The notes beneath the pieces were generated by a model. That model was not told where the DNA came from and ran no database searches. It saw only the letters and a program-made list of their open reading frames with translations. The position numbers were made by a program, and so were the translations under genes. DNA of 64,000 bases from the NCBI GenBank assembly GCA_963816555.1, contig CAWFLD010000017.1:62001-126000 (forward strand), given 5' to 3'. Origin of the DNA: Lutibaculum sp963816555. Its GTDB lineage: Bacteria > Pseudomonadota > Alphaproteobacteria > Rhizobiales > Tepidamorphaceae. This document shows positions 38,956 through 47,346 of this stretch, piece by piece. The stretch's first letter is position 1. Each line of letters opens with the position of its first letter.

Positions 38956-39589
38956 ATGAGCGCAGACGTCGTCGACGGCTACGCGGCCGCGGCCACGCCC
39001 GAGCTGATCGCCCGCTACGAGGCGATCCCCACGGAGCGTATCCTCGCGCCCGTTCTCGACCTCCTGCCGCCGCCGCCCGCCCGGGTCCTCGACATCGGCG
39101 CGGGCACCGGTCGAGATGCCGCCTGGTTCGCGGCCCGGGGACATGACGTCGTCGCCGTGGAGCCGGTCTCCGCCTTGCGCGAGGCGGGTCTCAGGCTGCA
39201 TCGAAGCCAGACCATCGACTGGCGCGACGACCGTCTGCCGCAGCTCGAACGGACGACGCGGACGGGCCCGTTCGATCTCGTCCTCCTGAACGGCGTCTGG
39301 CACCACCTCGACGACCCACAGCGCGGCGCCGCGATCGCGACGCTTGCGGCGATACCCTTGCGGCGATGACCGCGCCGGGAGGACGGTGGGTGCTGTCGCT
39401 GCGCACGGGCCGAGCCCGGTCGGGCGCCCGGCGTACCCGTGCCTGCCCGACGGGACGATGACCGTCGCGGAGCGCGCGGGCCTGTACCTCGTGCGCCGTC
39501 GCGAGGCGGGGTCCATCCAGCAGGCCAACCGGGCGAGCGGCGTGCGCTGGACGTGGCTGGTCCTGGCGCGACCGATCGCGGCAGCCTGA
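38956..39589 (+). CDS. class I SAM-dependent methyltransferase (14-nt repeat and a frameshift)
   Basis: Soluble methyltransferase with the SAM-binding motif VLDIGAGTGRDAAWFAARGHDVVAVEP and VWHHLDDP. The frame is broken twice. First, cttgcggcgat occurs twice 14 nt apart at 39346-39371; removing one copy joins ATLAA to MTAPGGRWVLSLRTG. Then a missing G near 39411 leads into PSPVGRPAYPCLPDGTMTV and the end SGVRWTWLVLARPIAAA. The reconstructed protein has about 206 residues. A GTG at 38893 could be the start; the ATG is closer to the family. It could be a real pseudogene because two lesions are close together. Confidence 0.75.
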
Positions 39590-39673
39590 CGGCCGGCGCC
39601 CCGAGAGCGCGGTCCTCAAAGGCCGCGCGGGCCGGGTGGGGCGGTCGAACCGCCCCCGGACACCGCGATCCAT

Positions 39674-39701
39674 GAGTCGCATAAGATATATTATGGAACG
39701 T
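39674..39701 (+). other. dif: chromosome dimer resolution site dif (XerCD target)
   Basis: 28-bp AT-rich site in a GC-rich gap. XerC arm gagtcgcataa, 6-bp core gatata, XerD arm ttatggaacgt. The inner arms CGCATAA and TTATG equal those of E. coli dif, and 19 of 28 positions match it overall. It lies between an end-of-gene (39589, + strand) and a minus-strand operon, and FtsK-orienting GGGCAGGG octamers reverse strand around it (sites listed under findings). The rest of 39590-39801 shows no gene. Confidence 0.85.
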
Positions 39702-39801
39702 AATTCATGACGGGACGGCGCCGCGCGGGATGCGAGATTGTCGTTCCACGTCAACGCGTTGGCGCCGTTCGCCAAAGCTGCGGGCCTTCAGCGGCCGGCG
39801 A

Positions 39802-40597
39802 TCAGAACGCGATCGTCATCCCGTCGAACGCCGGCTCGACATGCGGCGGCAGCTCGGCCTTCAGCGTCCGGTAGTCGAGGTCGAAATGGAGGTTGGTCAG
39901 CACGGCGCGGCGCGGCTTCAGCCGATCGATCCACGACAGCGCGTCGCTCACCGAGAAATGGCTGATGTGCTTCGTCCGCCGCAGCGCGTCGACGACGAAC
40001 ACGTCGAGCCCTTCGAGCATGGCGGCGCTCGCGTCGGGAATGTCGCTCACGTCGGGCATGTAGGCCATGGCGCCGAAGCGGAAGCCGAGCGCCGGGCTCG
40101 GGCCGTGCTCGACCGGGATGGGGACGGCTTCGACCGCCCCGCCCGGCCCGCTCACCGTGACGGGCTCCGGCGGCACCATGTCGAGCGCCTCGAGGATCGG
40201 CGGATACATGCTGCCTGCGGGCGCTTCGAAGCAGTAGCCGAAGCGCTGCATCATCACGCCGTGCGTGCGGGCGTCCATGTGCACGCCGATGCGGCGGGCG
40301 TTGTGGATGACGAGCGGCCGCAGGTCGTCGATGCCGTGCGTGTGGTCGGCGTGGTCGTGGCTGATGAGCACGCCGTCGAGCCGGTCGACGCCGGCGCCGA
40401 GGAGCTGCTCGCGCAGGTCCGGACCGGTGTCGACGAGCAGCTTCGTCGTGCCGCTCAGGCCCGTGGCGCTCGACCAGCAGCGCGCAGCGGCGACGGCGGT
40501 TCTTCGGCTCCTCCGGGTCGCAGTCGCCCCAGCCGGAGCCGACGCGCGGCACGCCGGCCGAGGAGCCGCAGCCGAGGATCGTCGCTACGAAGCTCAT
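39802..40597 (-). CDS. MBL-fold metallohydrolase, PhnP-like (one frameshift near 40467)
   Basis: 264 residues after reconstruction. The N-terminus MSFVATILGCGSSAGVPRVGS is typical of PhnP-like phosphodiesterases; GDCDPEEPKNRRRRCALLVE ends at an apparent extra base near 40467, after which ATGLSGTTKLLVDTGPDLREQ and the metal motif LISHDHADHTHG continue. Further His and Asp ligands are in PVEHGP and NLHFDLDYRTL. Function may be cyclic phosphodiester hydrolysis, by family. Its start overlaps the tatD stop (ATGA), last gene of the tmk-holB-metG-tatD operon. Confidence 0.88.
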
Positions 40598-41376
40598 GCG
40601 GGCCGCGTGACGGTCGGGAAAAGGCGGAAGAAATTCTCGCTCGTCGTCCGGTGGATCTCCTCCGGCGCGACGCCGCGCGTCTCCGCGAGCACCTTCGCCG
40701 TCTCAACCACGTAGGACGGCTCGTTGCGCTTCCCGCGATAGGGCGTCGGCGCGAGATACGGCGCGTCCGTCTCGACGAGCAGCCGGTCGGCCGGCAGGTC
40801 CCTGGCGATCGCGCGGATCTCCTCGGACTTCTTGAACGTCAGGATGCCCGAGAACGACACGTAGAGGCCGAGCTCGACGCCGACCTCCGCCAGCTCGCGC
40901 TTCGACGAGAAGCAGTGCAGGATCGCGTCGAACCGCCCTGCGGCCATCTCCTCGCGCAGGATTCGCGCCGTGTCCTCCTCGGCGTCGCGCGTGTGGATGA
41001 CGAGCGGCAGGCCGGTGCGGCGCGCCGCCTCGATCTGCGTGCGGAAGCCCGCCTCCTGGTCCGCCCGCGGGGCGTTGTCGTAGTAGAAGTCGAGCCCCGC
41101 CTCGCCGATCGCGACGCATTTCTCGTAGGCGGCCGCCTCCACATAGGCCTCGACGGGAAGGTCGACCTCTTCGGCGGCGTTGTGCGGATGGGTGCCGGCC
41201 GAGCAGTAGACGTCGTCGAAGCGCTCGGCGATGGCCCTGATCTCGCTGAAGCGGCGCAACCTGGTGGAGATCGTCACGAAGCGCTTCACGCCGGCATCGC
41301 GGGCGCGCTGCACGACGGCGTCCAGCTCCTCGGCGAAGTCCGGGAAGTCGAGATGGCAGTGGCTGTCGACGAGCAT
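40594..41376 (-). CDS. tatD: TatD family metal-dependent deoxyribonuclease
   Basis: 260-residue TIM-barrel hydrolase. Metal ligands are in LVDSHCHLDFPDF, IGEAGLDFYYD, LVIHTRDAEEDT, LHCFSSKRELAE and LVETDAPYLAPTPYRGKRNEPSYV, all standard. The ATG start shares one base with the metG stop. The order metG-tatD-MBL is a conserved bacterial block, and overlaps on both sides indicate translational coupling. Confidence 0.96.
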   Translation of the reverse strand: MLVDSHCHLDFPDFAEELDAVVQRARDAGVKRFVTISTRLRRFSEIRAIAERFDDVYCSAGTHPHNAAEEVDLPVEAYVEAAAYEKCVAIGEAGLDFYYDNAPRADQEAGFRTQIEAARRTGLPLVIHTRDAEEDTARILREEMAAGRFDAILHCFSSKRELAEVGVELGLYVSFSGILTFKKSEEIRAIARDLPADRLLVETDAPYLAPTPYRGKRNEPSYVVETAKVLAETRGVAPEEIHRTTSENFFRLFPTVTRPA

Positions 41377-42929
41377 CAGCCCTGCCCCTCCTTCGCCTCC
41401 ACGTGGCGCGGGAAGATCGCCACCGGTTGCGGCAGCGGCGCGCCGGCGCGCAGGCGGCCGACCGGGCCGAGGCTTGCGAAATCGCGCGACTCCGGGCCAA
41501 CTCCCACGAGCTTGAGGAGCTTGGCCGCGGCCGTCGGGATCACCGGCTGGGCGAGAATCGCCACCTGCCGCAGCACCTCGGCGGTCACGTAGAGGATCGT
41601 CTTGAACCTCGCGTCGTCGGTCTTGCGCACGGCCCACGGTTCTTCGCCGGCGAAGTACCTGTTCGCCTCGGCGACGACCGCCCAGATTTCCGTCAGCAGC
41701 GCATGCAGTTGCTGCGTCTGCATGGCCGCCCTCGCCTTCTCGTGCAGCGCGTCGGCGGCGGCCAGCATGGCCTCGTCCTGCGGCAGAAGCTCAGCCGGCT
41801 TGGGAACCACGGCGTTGCAATGCTTGGCGATCATCGACAGCGAGCGCTGCGCCAGGTTGCCGAGGTCGTTGGCGAGGTCGGCGTTGATGCGGTTGCCGAT
41901 CGCCTCGGGGCTGTAGTTGCCGTCCTGGCCGAACGGGGCCTCGCGCAGGAAGAAATAGCGCACCTGGTCGAGACCGAAATGCTCGATCAGGTCGAACGGA
42001 TCGATCACGTTGCCGACCGACTTCGACATCTTCTCGCCCCGGTTCAGCATGAACCCGTGGGCGAAGACGCGCTTCGGCAGGTCGATGCCCGCCGACATCA
42101 GGAAGGCCGGCCAGTAGACGGCGTGGAAGCGCACGATGTCCTTGCCGATCACGTGCAGGTCGGCCGGCCACCAGCGCTTGAACATCTCGCCGTTCGTCTC
42201 GGGATAGCCGACGCCCGTGATGTAGTTCGTCAGCGCGTCGACCCAGACATACATCACGTGCTCGGGCGCGCCCGGCACCTTCACGCCCCAGTCGAAGGTG
42301 GTGCGCGACACAGACAGGTCCTGCAGGCCGCCGCGCACGAAGCTCGACACCTCGTTCATGCGCTCGCGCGGCAGCACGAAGTCGGGGTGCTCCTCGTAGT
42401 GCTTGAGGAGCCGGTCCTGGAACTGCGACAGGCGGAAGAAGTAGCTCTCCTCCTCCGTCCATTCGACCGGCGTGCCCTGCGGGCCGCGGCGCACGCCGTC
42501 GTCGCCGACGGTCGTCTCGGATTCCGCGTAGTAGGCCTCGTCGCGCACCGAGTACCAGCCGGAATAGGTCGACAGGTAGATGTCGCCGGCCTCGACCATC
42601 TTCTCCCAGATCGCCTGGCTCGCGGCGTGGTGGCGCGGCTCGCTCGTGCGGATGAAGTCGTCGTTCGAGCAGCCGAGCGCCTCGACCATGCGCTGGAACT
42701 GGACGGTGTTCCGGTCAGCCAGCTCGCGCACCGGGATGCCCTGCTTGTCGGCCGTCTGGACCATCTTCAGCCCGTGCTCGTCGACCCCCGTGAGGAAGTA
42801 GACGTCATGGCCGTCGAGCCGCATGAAGCGGGCGATCGCGTCGGTCGCCATCGCCTCGTAGGCGTGGCCGATATGGGGAGCGCCGTTCGGATAGGAGATG
42901 GCGGTCGTGAGGTAGTATTTGGGTTTCAT
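41376..42929 (-). CDS. metG: methionyl-tRNA synthetase
   Basis: 517-residue class I synthetase. HIGH-type motif PNGAPHIGHAYEAMATDAIARF and KMSKS in GEKMSKSVGNVIDPFDL. No Cys-rich zinc knuckle is seen in the connective peptide. The anticodon-binding helix bundle follows; the C-terminal EMAP-like tRNA-binding domain of E. coli MetG is absent, as in many alphaproteobacteria. It starts 3 nt after the holB stop. Confidence 0.98.
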   Translation of the reverse strand: MKPKYYLTTAISYPNGAPHIGHAYEAMATDAIARFMRLDGHDVYFLTGVDEHGLKMVQTADKQGIPVRELADRNTVQFQRMVEALGCSNDDFIRTSEPRHHAASQAIWEKMVEAGDIYLSTYSGWYSVRDEAYYAESETTVGDDGVRRGPQGTPVEWTEEESYFFRLSQFQDRLLKHYEEHPDFVLPRERMNEVSSFVRGGLQDLSVSRTTFDWGVKVPGAPEHVMYVWVDALTNYITGVGYPETNGEMFKRWWPADLHVIGKDIVRFHAVYWPAFLMSAGIDLPKRVFAHGFMLNRGEKMSKSVGNVIDPFDLIEHFGLDQVRYFFLREAPFGQDGNYSPEAIGNRINADLANDLGNLAQRSLSMIAKHCNAVVPKPAELLPQDEAMLAAADALHEKARAAMQTQQLHALLTEIWAVVAEANRYFAGEEPWAVRKTDDARFKTILYVTAEVLRQVAILAQPVIPTAAAKLLKLVGVGPESRDFASLGPVGRLRAGAPLPQPVAIFPRHVEAKEGQG

Positions 42930-42932
42930 CGA

Positions 42933-43994
42933 TCAGGCCGGTGTGGAGGCGGATCGACGAGCCTCTCCGGCGGCGCACTCGGAGAGTGCCTGGAACACGC
43001 CGAGAAAAGTCTGCGTCCGGTCGAGATTGAGGATTTCCGCCTGCGCGAATGCGTGCTCGACCTTCTCCCACACCTCCGTCCAGGGCGCAAGCGCGCCCGC
43101 CGGGGCGCCGGCGGCGGCCCGGCTGCGCACGCGCTCGGCGATCCAGTCGAGGATGACGCCGCGGCTGAGCTGGAACGAGGCGTCGCGCTCGCGCCGGCCG
43201 TTGCGCTCGGCGAAGGCGAGGAACTGCCGCGCCTGCGCGTGCGGCAGCGCGTCGAGGATCTCCACGAGCTGGTCGACCGTGCCGTCGTCCTGCTCCTCGA
43301 CGAGCGACAGCGCCCGTCCGAGGCTGCCATGGGCCAGGCGCACCACGGCGTCCGGATCGCCCTCCCCGGCCCCGGCGAGCGCGCTCCGCATCGTCTCGTC
43401 GTCGAGCGGCAGCAGGCGCAGGCGGCGGCAGCGCGAGCGGATCGTCGGCAGCAGGCGCCCGGCGTGATGCGCCACGACGAGGAAGATCGTGTCGGTCGGC
43501 GGCTCCTCGAGCATCTTCAGGAGCGCGTTGGCGGAGGCGCGGTTCAGGTTGTCGGCGGCGTCGACGACGACGATCCGCCAGCCCTGGCCGCCGGCCGTGC
43601 CCGACAGGAAGTGGCCGAGCCGGCGCACCTGGTCGACGGGGATGATCGACGAGGCCGGCTTGCCCTTGTCGCCGCGCGGGCGCTCGAGCACGAAGAGGTT
43701 GGGGTGGACCCGCGAGCCGACCTGCCGCGCGACGGCCGCCTCGGCCGGCACGGAAAGGTCCTGCGCCTCCTGCACGTCCGGCGCGGCGGCGCGCGGGTGC
43801 GCGAGGAGGAAGCGGGCGAAGCGGTAGGCGAGGGTCGCCTTGCCGACGCCCTCCGGGCCGTCGAGCAGCCACGCATGGTGCAGGCGGCCCTCCCGGTAGG
43901 CATCGAGAAGCTGCGCCTCGGCCTCCTGGTGGCCCCAGAGCCGCAGCGTCGCCTCGGGCGCCTGCATGGCCGCCGGCTCAGGCACCGCCGGCAT
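42933..43994 (-). CDS. holB: DNA polymerase III subunit delta'
   Basis: 353-residue clamp-loader subunit. A P-loop-like GPEGVGKATLAYRFARFLL, IVVVDAADNLNRASANALLKMLEEPP (sensor/SRC-type region) and TIRSRCRRLRLLPL are present. The zinc-binding cysteines of E. coli delta' are not evident. The ATG has GGGAAGG 7 nt upstream and overlaps the end of tmk by 17 nt; a second ATG nine codons on lacks a site. tmk-holB is a common bacterial pair. Confidence 0.95.
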   Translation of the reverse strand: MPAVPEPAAMQAPEATLRLWGHQEAEAQLLDAYREGRLHHAWLLDGPEGVGKATLAYRFARFLLAHPRAAAPDVQEAQDLSVPAEAAVARQVGSRVHPNLFVLERPRGDKGKPASSIIPVDQVRRLGHFLSGTAGGQGWRIVVVDAADNLNRASANALLKMLEEPPTDTIFLVVAHHAGRLLPTIRSRCRRLRLLPLDDETMRSALAGAGEGDPDAVVRLAHGSLGRALSLVEEQDDGTVDQLVEILDALPHAQARQFLAFAERNGRRERDASFQLSRGVILDWIAERVRSRAAAGAPAGALAPWTEVWEKVEHAFAQAEILNLDRTQTFLGVFQALSECAAGEARRSASTPA

Positions 43995-44710
43995 CGGCCA
44001 CCTTCCCTGCCCCGGCCGCCTCGTCGGCGCCGGCGTCGGCAGTGCTCTCGCCCTCGCCCGGCGTCTCGATCCCCAGGCGCTCGCGCACCTGCTGCCAGAC
44101 GAGCTCGGCGACCTCGTCCTCCGAGCCGTCGGCCGGCACCACGACGCAACGGTCGGGCTCGGCCTCGGCGCGGGCGAGGAAGGCTGTGCGGATCCTGCGG
44201 TGATAGTCGAGGTCGGCGTCCTCGAAGCGGTCCTGCCGCAGCTTCGCCTCCGCCCGGGTGCGGCTGCGGGCACGCTCGAGCCCGATCTCGGGATCGAGGT
44301 CGAGCACGATCGTCAGGTCGGGCCTGCGTCCCCGACACCACGATCTTCTCCATCGCCTCGAGCAGCCGGTCGTCCACCGACTGGGAGGCGCCCTGGTAGG
44401 CGCGCGTCGAATCGTGGAAGCGGTCGGAGAGCACCCAGCGGCCGGCCTCGAGGGCGGGGCGGATGACCTCGCGCAGGTGGTCGTCGCGCGCGACGTTCAT
44501 GAGCAGCGCCTCGGCGAACGCGCCGTAGTCGGCGACGCGGCCCGACAGCACGGCGTGGCGCAGGATCTCGGCGCCTTGCGTGCCGCCCGGCTCGCGCGTT
44601 TCCAGAATGTCCAGGCCGGAGTCGCGCAGCCGTGCCGCCAGCCGCCGGAGCTGCGTCGACTTGCCGGTGCCCTCGCCGCCTTCGAACGTGATGAAGCGTC
44701 CTCGTTCCAT
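43978..44710 (-). CDS. tmk: thymidylate kinase (one frameshift near 44330)
   Basis: Phosphorylates dTMP to dTDP; essential. P-loop TFEGGEGTGKSTQLRRLAARL, REPGGTQGAEILR and the DRFHDSTRAYQGASQ motif are intact. An apparent extra G in a four-base run (44330-44333) shifts the frame: KIVVSG continues as RRPDLTIVLDLDPEIGLERARSR, split over the break, then RFEDADLDYHRRIRTAFL. The reconstructed protein is 243 residues; an acidic/Ala-Gly C-terminal extension (GEGESTADAGADE) is longer than usual. As the cell needs this enzyme, the break is more likely an error in the sequence. Confidence 0.93.
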
Positions 44711-44719
44711 GGCCGCCTT

Positions 44720-45967
44720 CTAGCGCGCGGCCGTGGCCGCCTCTACACCGGAATGTATGAGCCCGATCATCAGTTCGAGCGCGGAATCGAACGCACGCTG
44801 GTAGAGCGCCCCGACCTGCACCGATTCGATCGCGTGCAGCGGGATCTCGGCGACCACGACGTCGTCCTCCGTCAGGCGGAGCACGGCGACCTGCGCGCCC
44901 TCCTGAACCGGCGCGCTGAGCGGCCCCATGTAGGCGATGCGCGCCCGCAGCGCGTCGCGCTCGCCCTTCGGCAGCAGCACCTCCACCGGCTTGAGCCCCG
45001 CGAGGCGCACGTGCCCCTTGGCGCCGCCGAACACCCCGATCTCCCCGACCACCTCGCCGGCGTTGAACAGGCGCACCTTCTCGAAGCCGCGGAAGCCCCA
45101 GAGCAGGATCTTCTGGACCTCCGACAGGCGGTCGCTCTCGCTCGACAGCCCGTGCACCGCGAGCACCAGCCGCTGCCCGCTGTCGGTCGCCGAGGCGACC
45201 ATGCCGTAGCCGGTCCCCTTGGCGAAGGCGGGGATCAGGCCGTCCGCGCCGATCGGCAGGCCGATGATGGGGTTGCGGTTCGTCTGCCGGATCTTGTTCC
45301 AGGTGAACTCGGGCTCGGCGAAGATCCTGTAGAGATCCGGGTATGTCTGGATGATGTGGATCGCCAGGGTCGCGAGGTCGTGCATGGAGGCGGTCTGCTT
45401 GCCGCCGTCGGGGTCCGGCAGCCCGCTCGCATTGACGAAGTGCATGCTGTCGAGGCCGAGCTCCTTGGCGCGCTCGTTCATCACCTCGGCGAACGCCTTC
45501 TCGGAGCCGGCCATCCCCTCGCCGATCGCGATCGCGGCGTCGTTGGCCTGCTGCACCATGATGCCGCGCAACAGGTCGGACAGCGCCACCGTGGAGTTGA
45601 CCTTGGCGAACATCGTGGCCGTTCGCGCCGGCGCGCCGCCGGTCCGCCAGGCGTGCTCGCTGACCACGAACTCGTCGTCGAGCGAGACCCGCCCCTGCTT
45701 GATGGCGTCGAACACGATCTCGAGCGTCATCAGCTTGGCCATGCTCGCCGGGTCGACGGGCACGTCGGCATTCTTCGACAGGAGCACCGTGCCGGTGCCA
45801 ACGTCGATGAGGTAGGCGTATTTCGCGGTGGTCTCGAGGCTTGCCGCCTGCGCGGGCGCGAGTGGCGCCGTCGCCGCGAGACACAGCGACACGAGAAGCG
45901 CGACCGCCCGGGTGAGCCTGCCGCGTCCGAAGCTCGTGACCGCTCCCGGCCAGGAAGTTACCGACAT
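44720..45967 (-). CDS. D-alanyl-D-alanine carboxypeptidase homologue with lost catalytic motifs
   Basis: 415-residue exported PBP5-type protein. Residues 1-42 form a long signal peptide ending APAQA. The nucleophile motif is kept (PASMAKLMT), but the usual SGN is QAN (IMVQQANDAAIAIGEG) and the usual KTG is replaced by IPA at exactly the expected spacing (GADGLIPAFAKGTGYGMVAS). A PBP5-C-like beta-rich C-terminal domain (GEIGVFGGAKGHVRLAG) and a membrane-binding amphipathic helix near the end (LELMIGLIHSGVE) follow. It may bind substrate without normal activity. It ends 9 nt before tmk and is probably co-transcribed. Confidence 0.9.
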   Translation of the reverse strand: MSVTSWPGAVTSFGRGRLTRAVALLVSLCLAATAPLAPAQAASLETTAKYAYLIDVGTGTVLLSKNADVPVDPASMAKLMTLEIVFDAIKQGRVSLDDEFVVSEHAWRTGGAPARTATMFAKVNSTVALSDLLRGIMVQQANDAAIAIGEGMAGSEKAFAEVMNERAKELGLDSMHFVNASGLPDPDGGKQTASMHDLATLAIHIIQTYPDLYRIFAEPEFTWNKIRQTNRNPIIGLPIGADGLIPAFAKGTGYGMVASATDSGQRLVLAVHGLSSESDRLSEVQKILLWGFRGFEKVRLFNAGEVVGEIGVFGGAKGHVRLAGLKPVEVLLPKGERDALRARIAYMGPLSAPVQEGAQVAVLRLTEDDVVVAEIPLHAIESVQVGALYQRAFDSALELMIGLIHSGVEAATAAR

Positions 45968-46082
45968 GACATGCCCGTGGCTGCTACGACGAGCCGAACA
46001 CTTATCAATGTCTTAAACGCTGGTAAAGAAACGGCCGACTCTTGAGTTAATTCCGGCTGCGCGCGCCGCGGATTCCGCGGCG

Positions 46083-46943
46083 CTACCGGTCGAACAGCGC
46101 GAAGGCTGCCTCGACGGCATCGGGGTTCGCGCTCTCGCGGTAGCCGGACGTCCAGCCGAAGGAGGTGGCGGGAAGCTGGGGAGCGGGCTTCGCCCGTTCG
46201 GTCCAGGCGAGGCTCGTGCCGCCCTCGCCGCCGGCCGCCGCGGACGTGCCCGCAGGGGCCGAGGCAGAGGCTGTCCGGACCTGGTCGGCCTGGCCTTGGT
46301 CCGTCTGGCTCTGGTCTGCCGGCGCGTCGGCCGAGGCGACCATGGTCGGCGAGACCGGGAGGCCGTCCTGGCGGACGGTGGTCGTCAGCCACGAATCGTC
46401 ACCGTCAGAGGGGGCGAGGCCGACGAACTGCACGCGGACGTCGGCGGAGCCGTCCTGCTTGAAGCCCAGGACCTCGGCCGTCCTCTCCGAGACGTCGATC
46501 AGGCGGTTGTGCGCATAGGGGCCGCGGTCGTTCAGGCGGACGACGACCGAGCGGCCGTTGTCGAGATTGGTCACCCGCGCATAGGACGGCAGCGGCAGGG
46601 TCGGATGGGCCGCCGAGAGGCTCGCCATGTCGAAGATCTCGCCATTGGCGGTGCGGCGCCCGTGGAAGCCGCTGCCGTACCACGAGGCCCGGCCGACCTC
46701 GTCGTAGTCGGGATCCTCGGCCGGCGTGTACCAGGTCCCGGCGACCTTGTAGGGCTTGCCGATCTTGTAGTGCCCGTCCGCGTCGGCCTGCGTCGTCTCG
46801 ACCGGCGGGGTCTCCTCCGCCATGGCGAGCTTCGCGTTGAGCTTCGAAGCCCCGGTGGTGTTGCACCCGGCCAGCAGCAGGGCGCTGATCATGGCCAGGC
46901 CGGCGCACGCCGCCCGTCGGTGTGGGTTGGCTCCCCCGTGCAA
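46083..46943 (-). CDS. rlpA: RlpA-like septal ring lytic transglycosylase lipoprotein
   Basis: About 286-residue lipoprotein. The lipobox is LLLAGC (Cys near residue 27), then the double-psi beta-barrel domain: GRASWYGSGFHGRRTANGE, YARVTNLDNGRSVVVRLNDR and GPYAHNRLIDVSERTAEVLG, with the catalytic His/Asp region. A Gln/Thr/Asp-rich linker (DQSQTDQGQADQ) follows. The C-terminal SPOR domain of E. coli RlpA is not visible. The start is uncertain: a TTG giving MHGGANPHRRA fits a lipoprotein signal and has a GAGGAAGAGGGA upstream. No terminator with T-run is seen after the gene. Confidence 0.87.
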   Translation of the reverse strand: MHGGANPHRRAACAGLAMISALLLAGCNTTGASKLNAKLAMAEETPPVETTQADADGHYKIGKPYKVAGTWYTPAEDPDYDEVGRASWYGSGFHGRRTANGEIFDMASLSAAHPTLPLPSYARVTNLDNGRSVVVRLNDRGPYAHNRLIDVSERTAEVLGFKQDGSADVRVQFVGLAPSDGDDSWLTTTVRQDGLPVSPTMVASADAPADQSQTDQGQADQVRTASASAPAGTSAAAGGEGGTSLAWTERAKPAPQLPATSFGWTSGYRESANPDAVEAAFALFDR

Positions 46944-47256
46944 AACGCCTCGTCCCTCTTCCTTCGCGTCCGGCCGGCGGCGTCTCCCCCTCGGGAGCCG
47001 CGGCACCGGATCCGGTCCCCCGCGACGTGTCCGTCCGATCCGCCGACAGCTGCACCGTGGCGCGTTGCCGTTGGATTAATCCCCGTCCCGTCGGTGCCCG
47101 CTCATCCTCAACCGGATGCCGGCCACGTCGTCATCGTTCCGGCCCAAATCGGACGAAAAGGTGGCAGAACTGATGCGGCGGAGCAACAGCATCCCGTTAA
47201 CCAACCGGTGGCCGGGATTGAAGCGGGAACCAGCTTGCGCCATGGTGCCGCGCGCC

Positions 47257-47346
47257 GGAGGAGTGGCCGAGCGGTCGAAGGCAGCGGTCTTGAAAACCGC
47301 CAGGCGGGCAACCGTCTCGTGGGTTCGAATCCCACCTCCTCCGCCA
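47257..47346 (+). tRNA. tRNA-Ser (UGA)
   Basis: 90-nt cloverleaf with CCA encoded. Acceptor stem ggaggag / ctcctcc with discriminator G, D-arm gtggccgagcggtc, anticodon stem gcggt/accgc with loop cttgaaa (anticodon TGA at 47291-47293), a long variable arm (aggcgggcaaccgtct) and T arm gtgggttcgaatcccac. The long variable arm and discriminator G are serine hallmarks. Confidence 0.98.

Noticed and set aside
39680..39695. AT-rich CATAA/TTATG dyad read as a promoter or integrase core
   Set aside because: Arm length, 6-bp core, match to E. coli dif and the strand flip of GGGCAGGG octamers fit a dif site better; no phage genes or att duplication flank it.
46064..46082. Hairpin cgccgcgg-att-ccgcggcg after rlpA as an intrinsic terminator
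   Set aside because: Strong stem but no T-run follows in the direction of rlpA transcription, so I do not call it a terminator.
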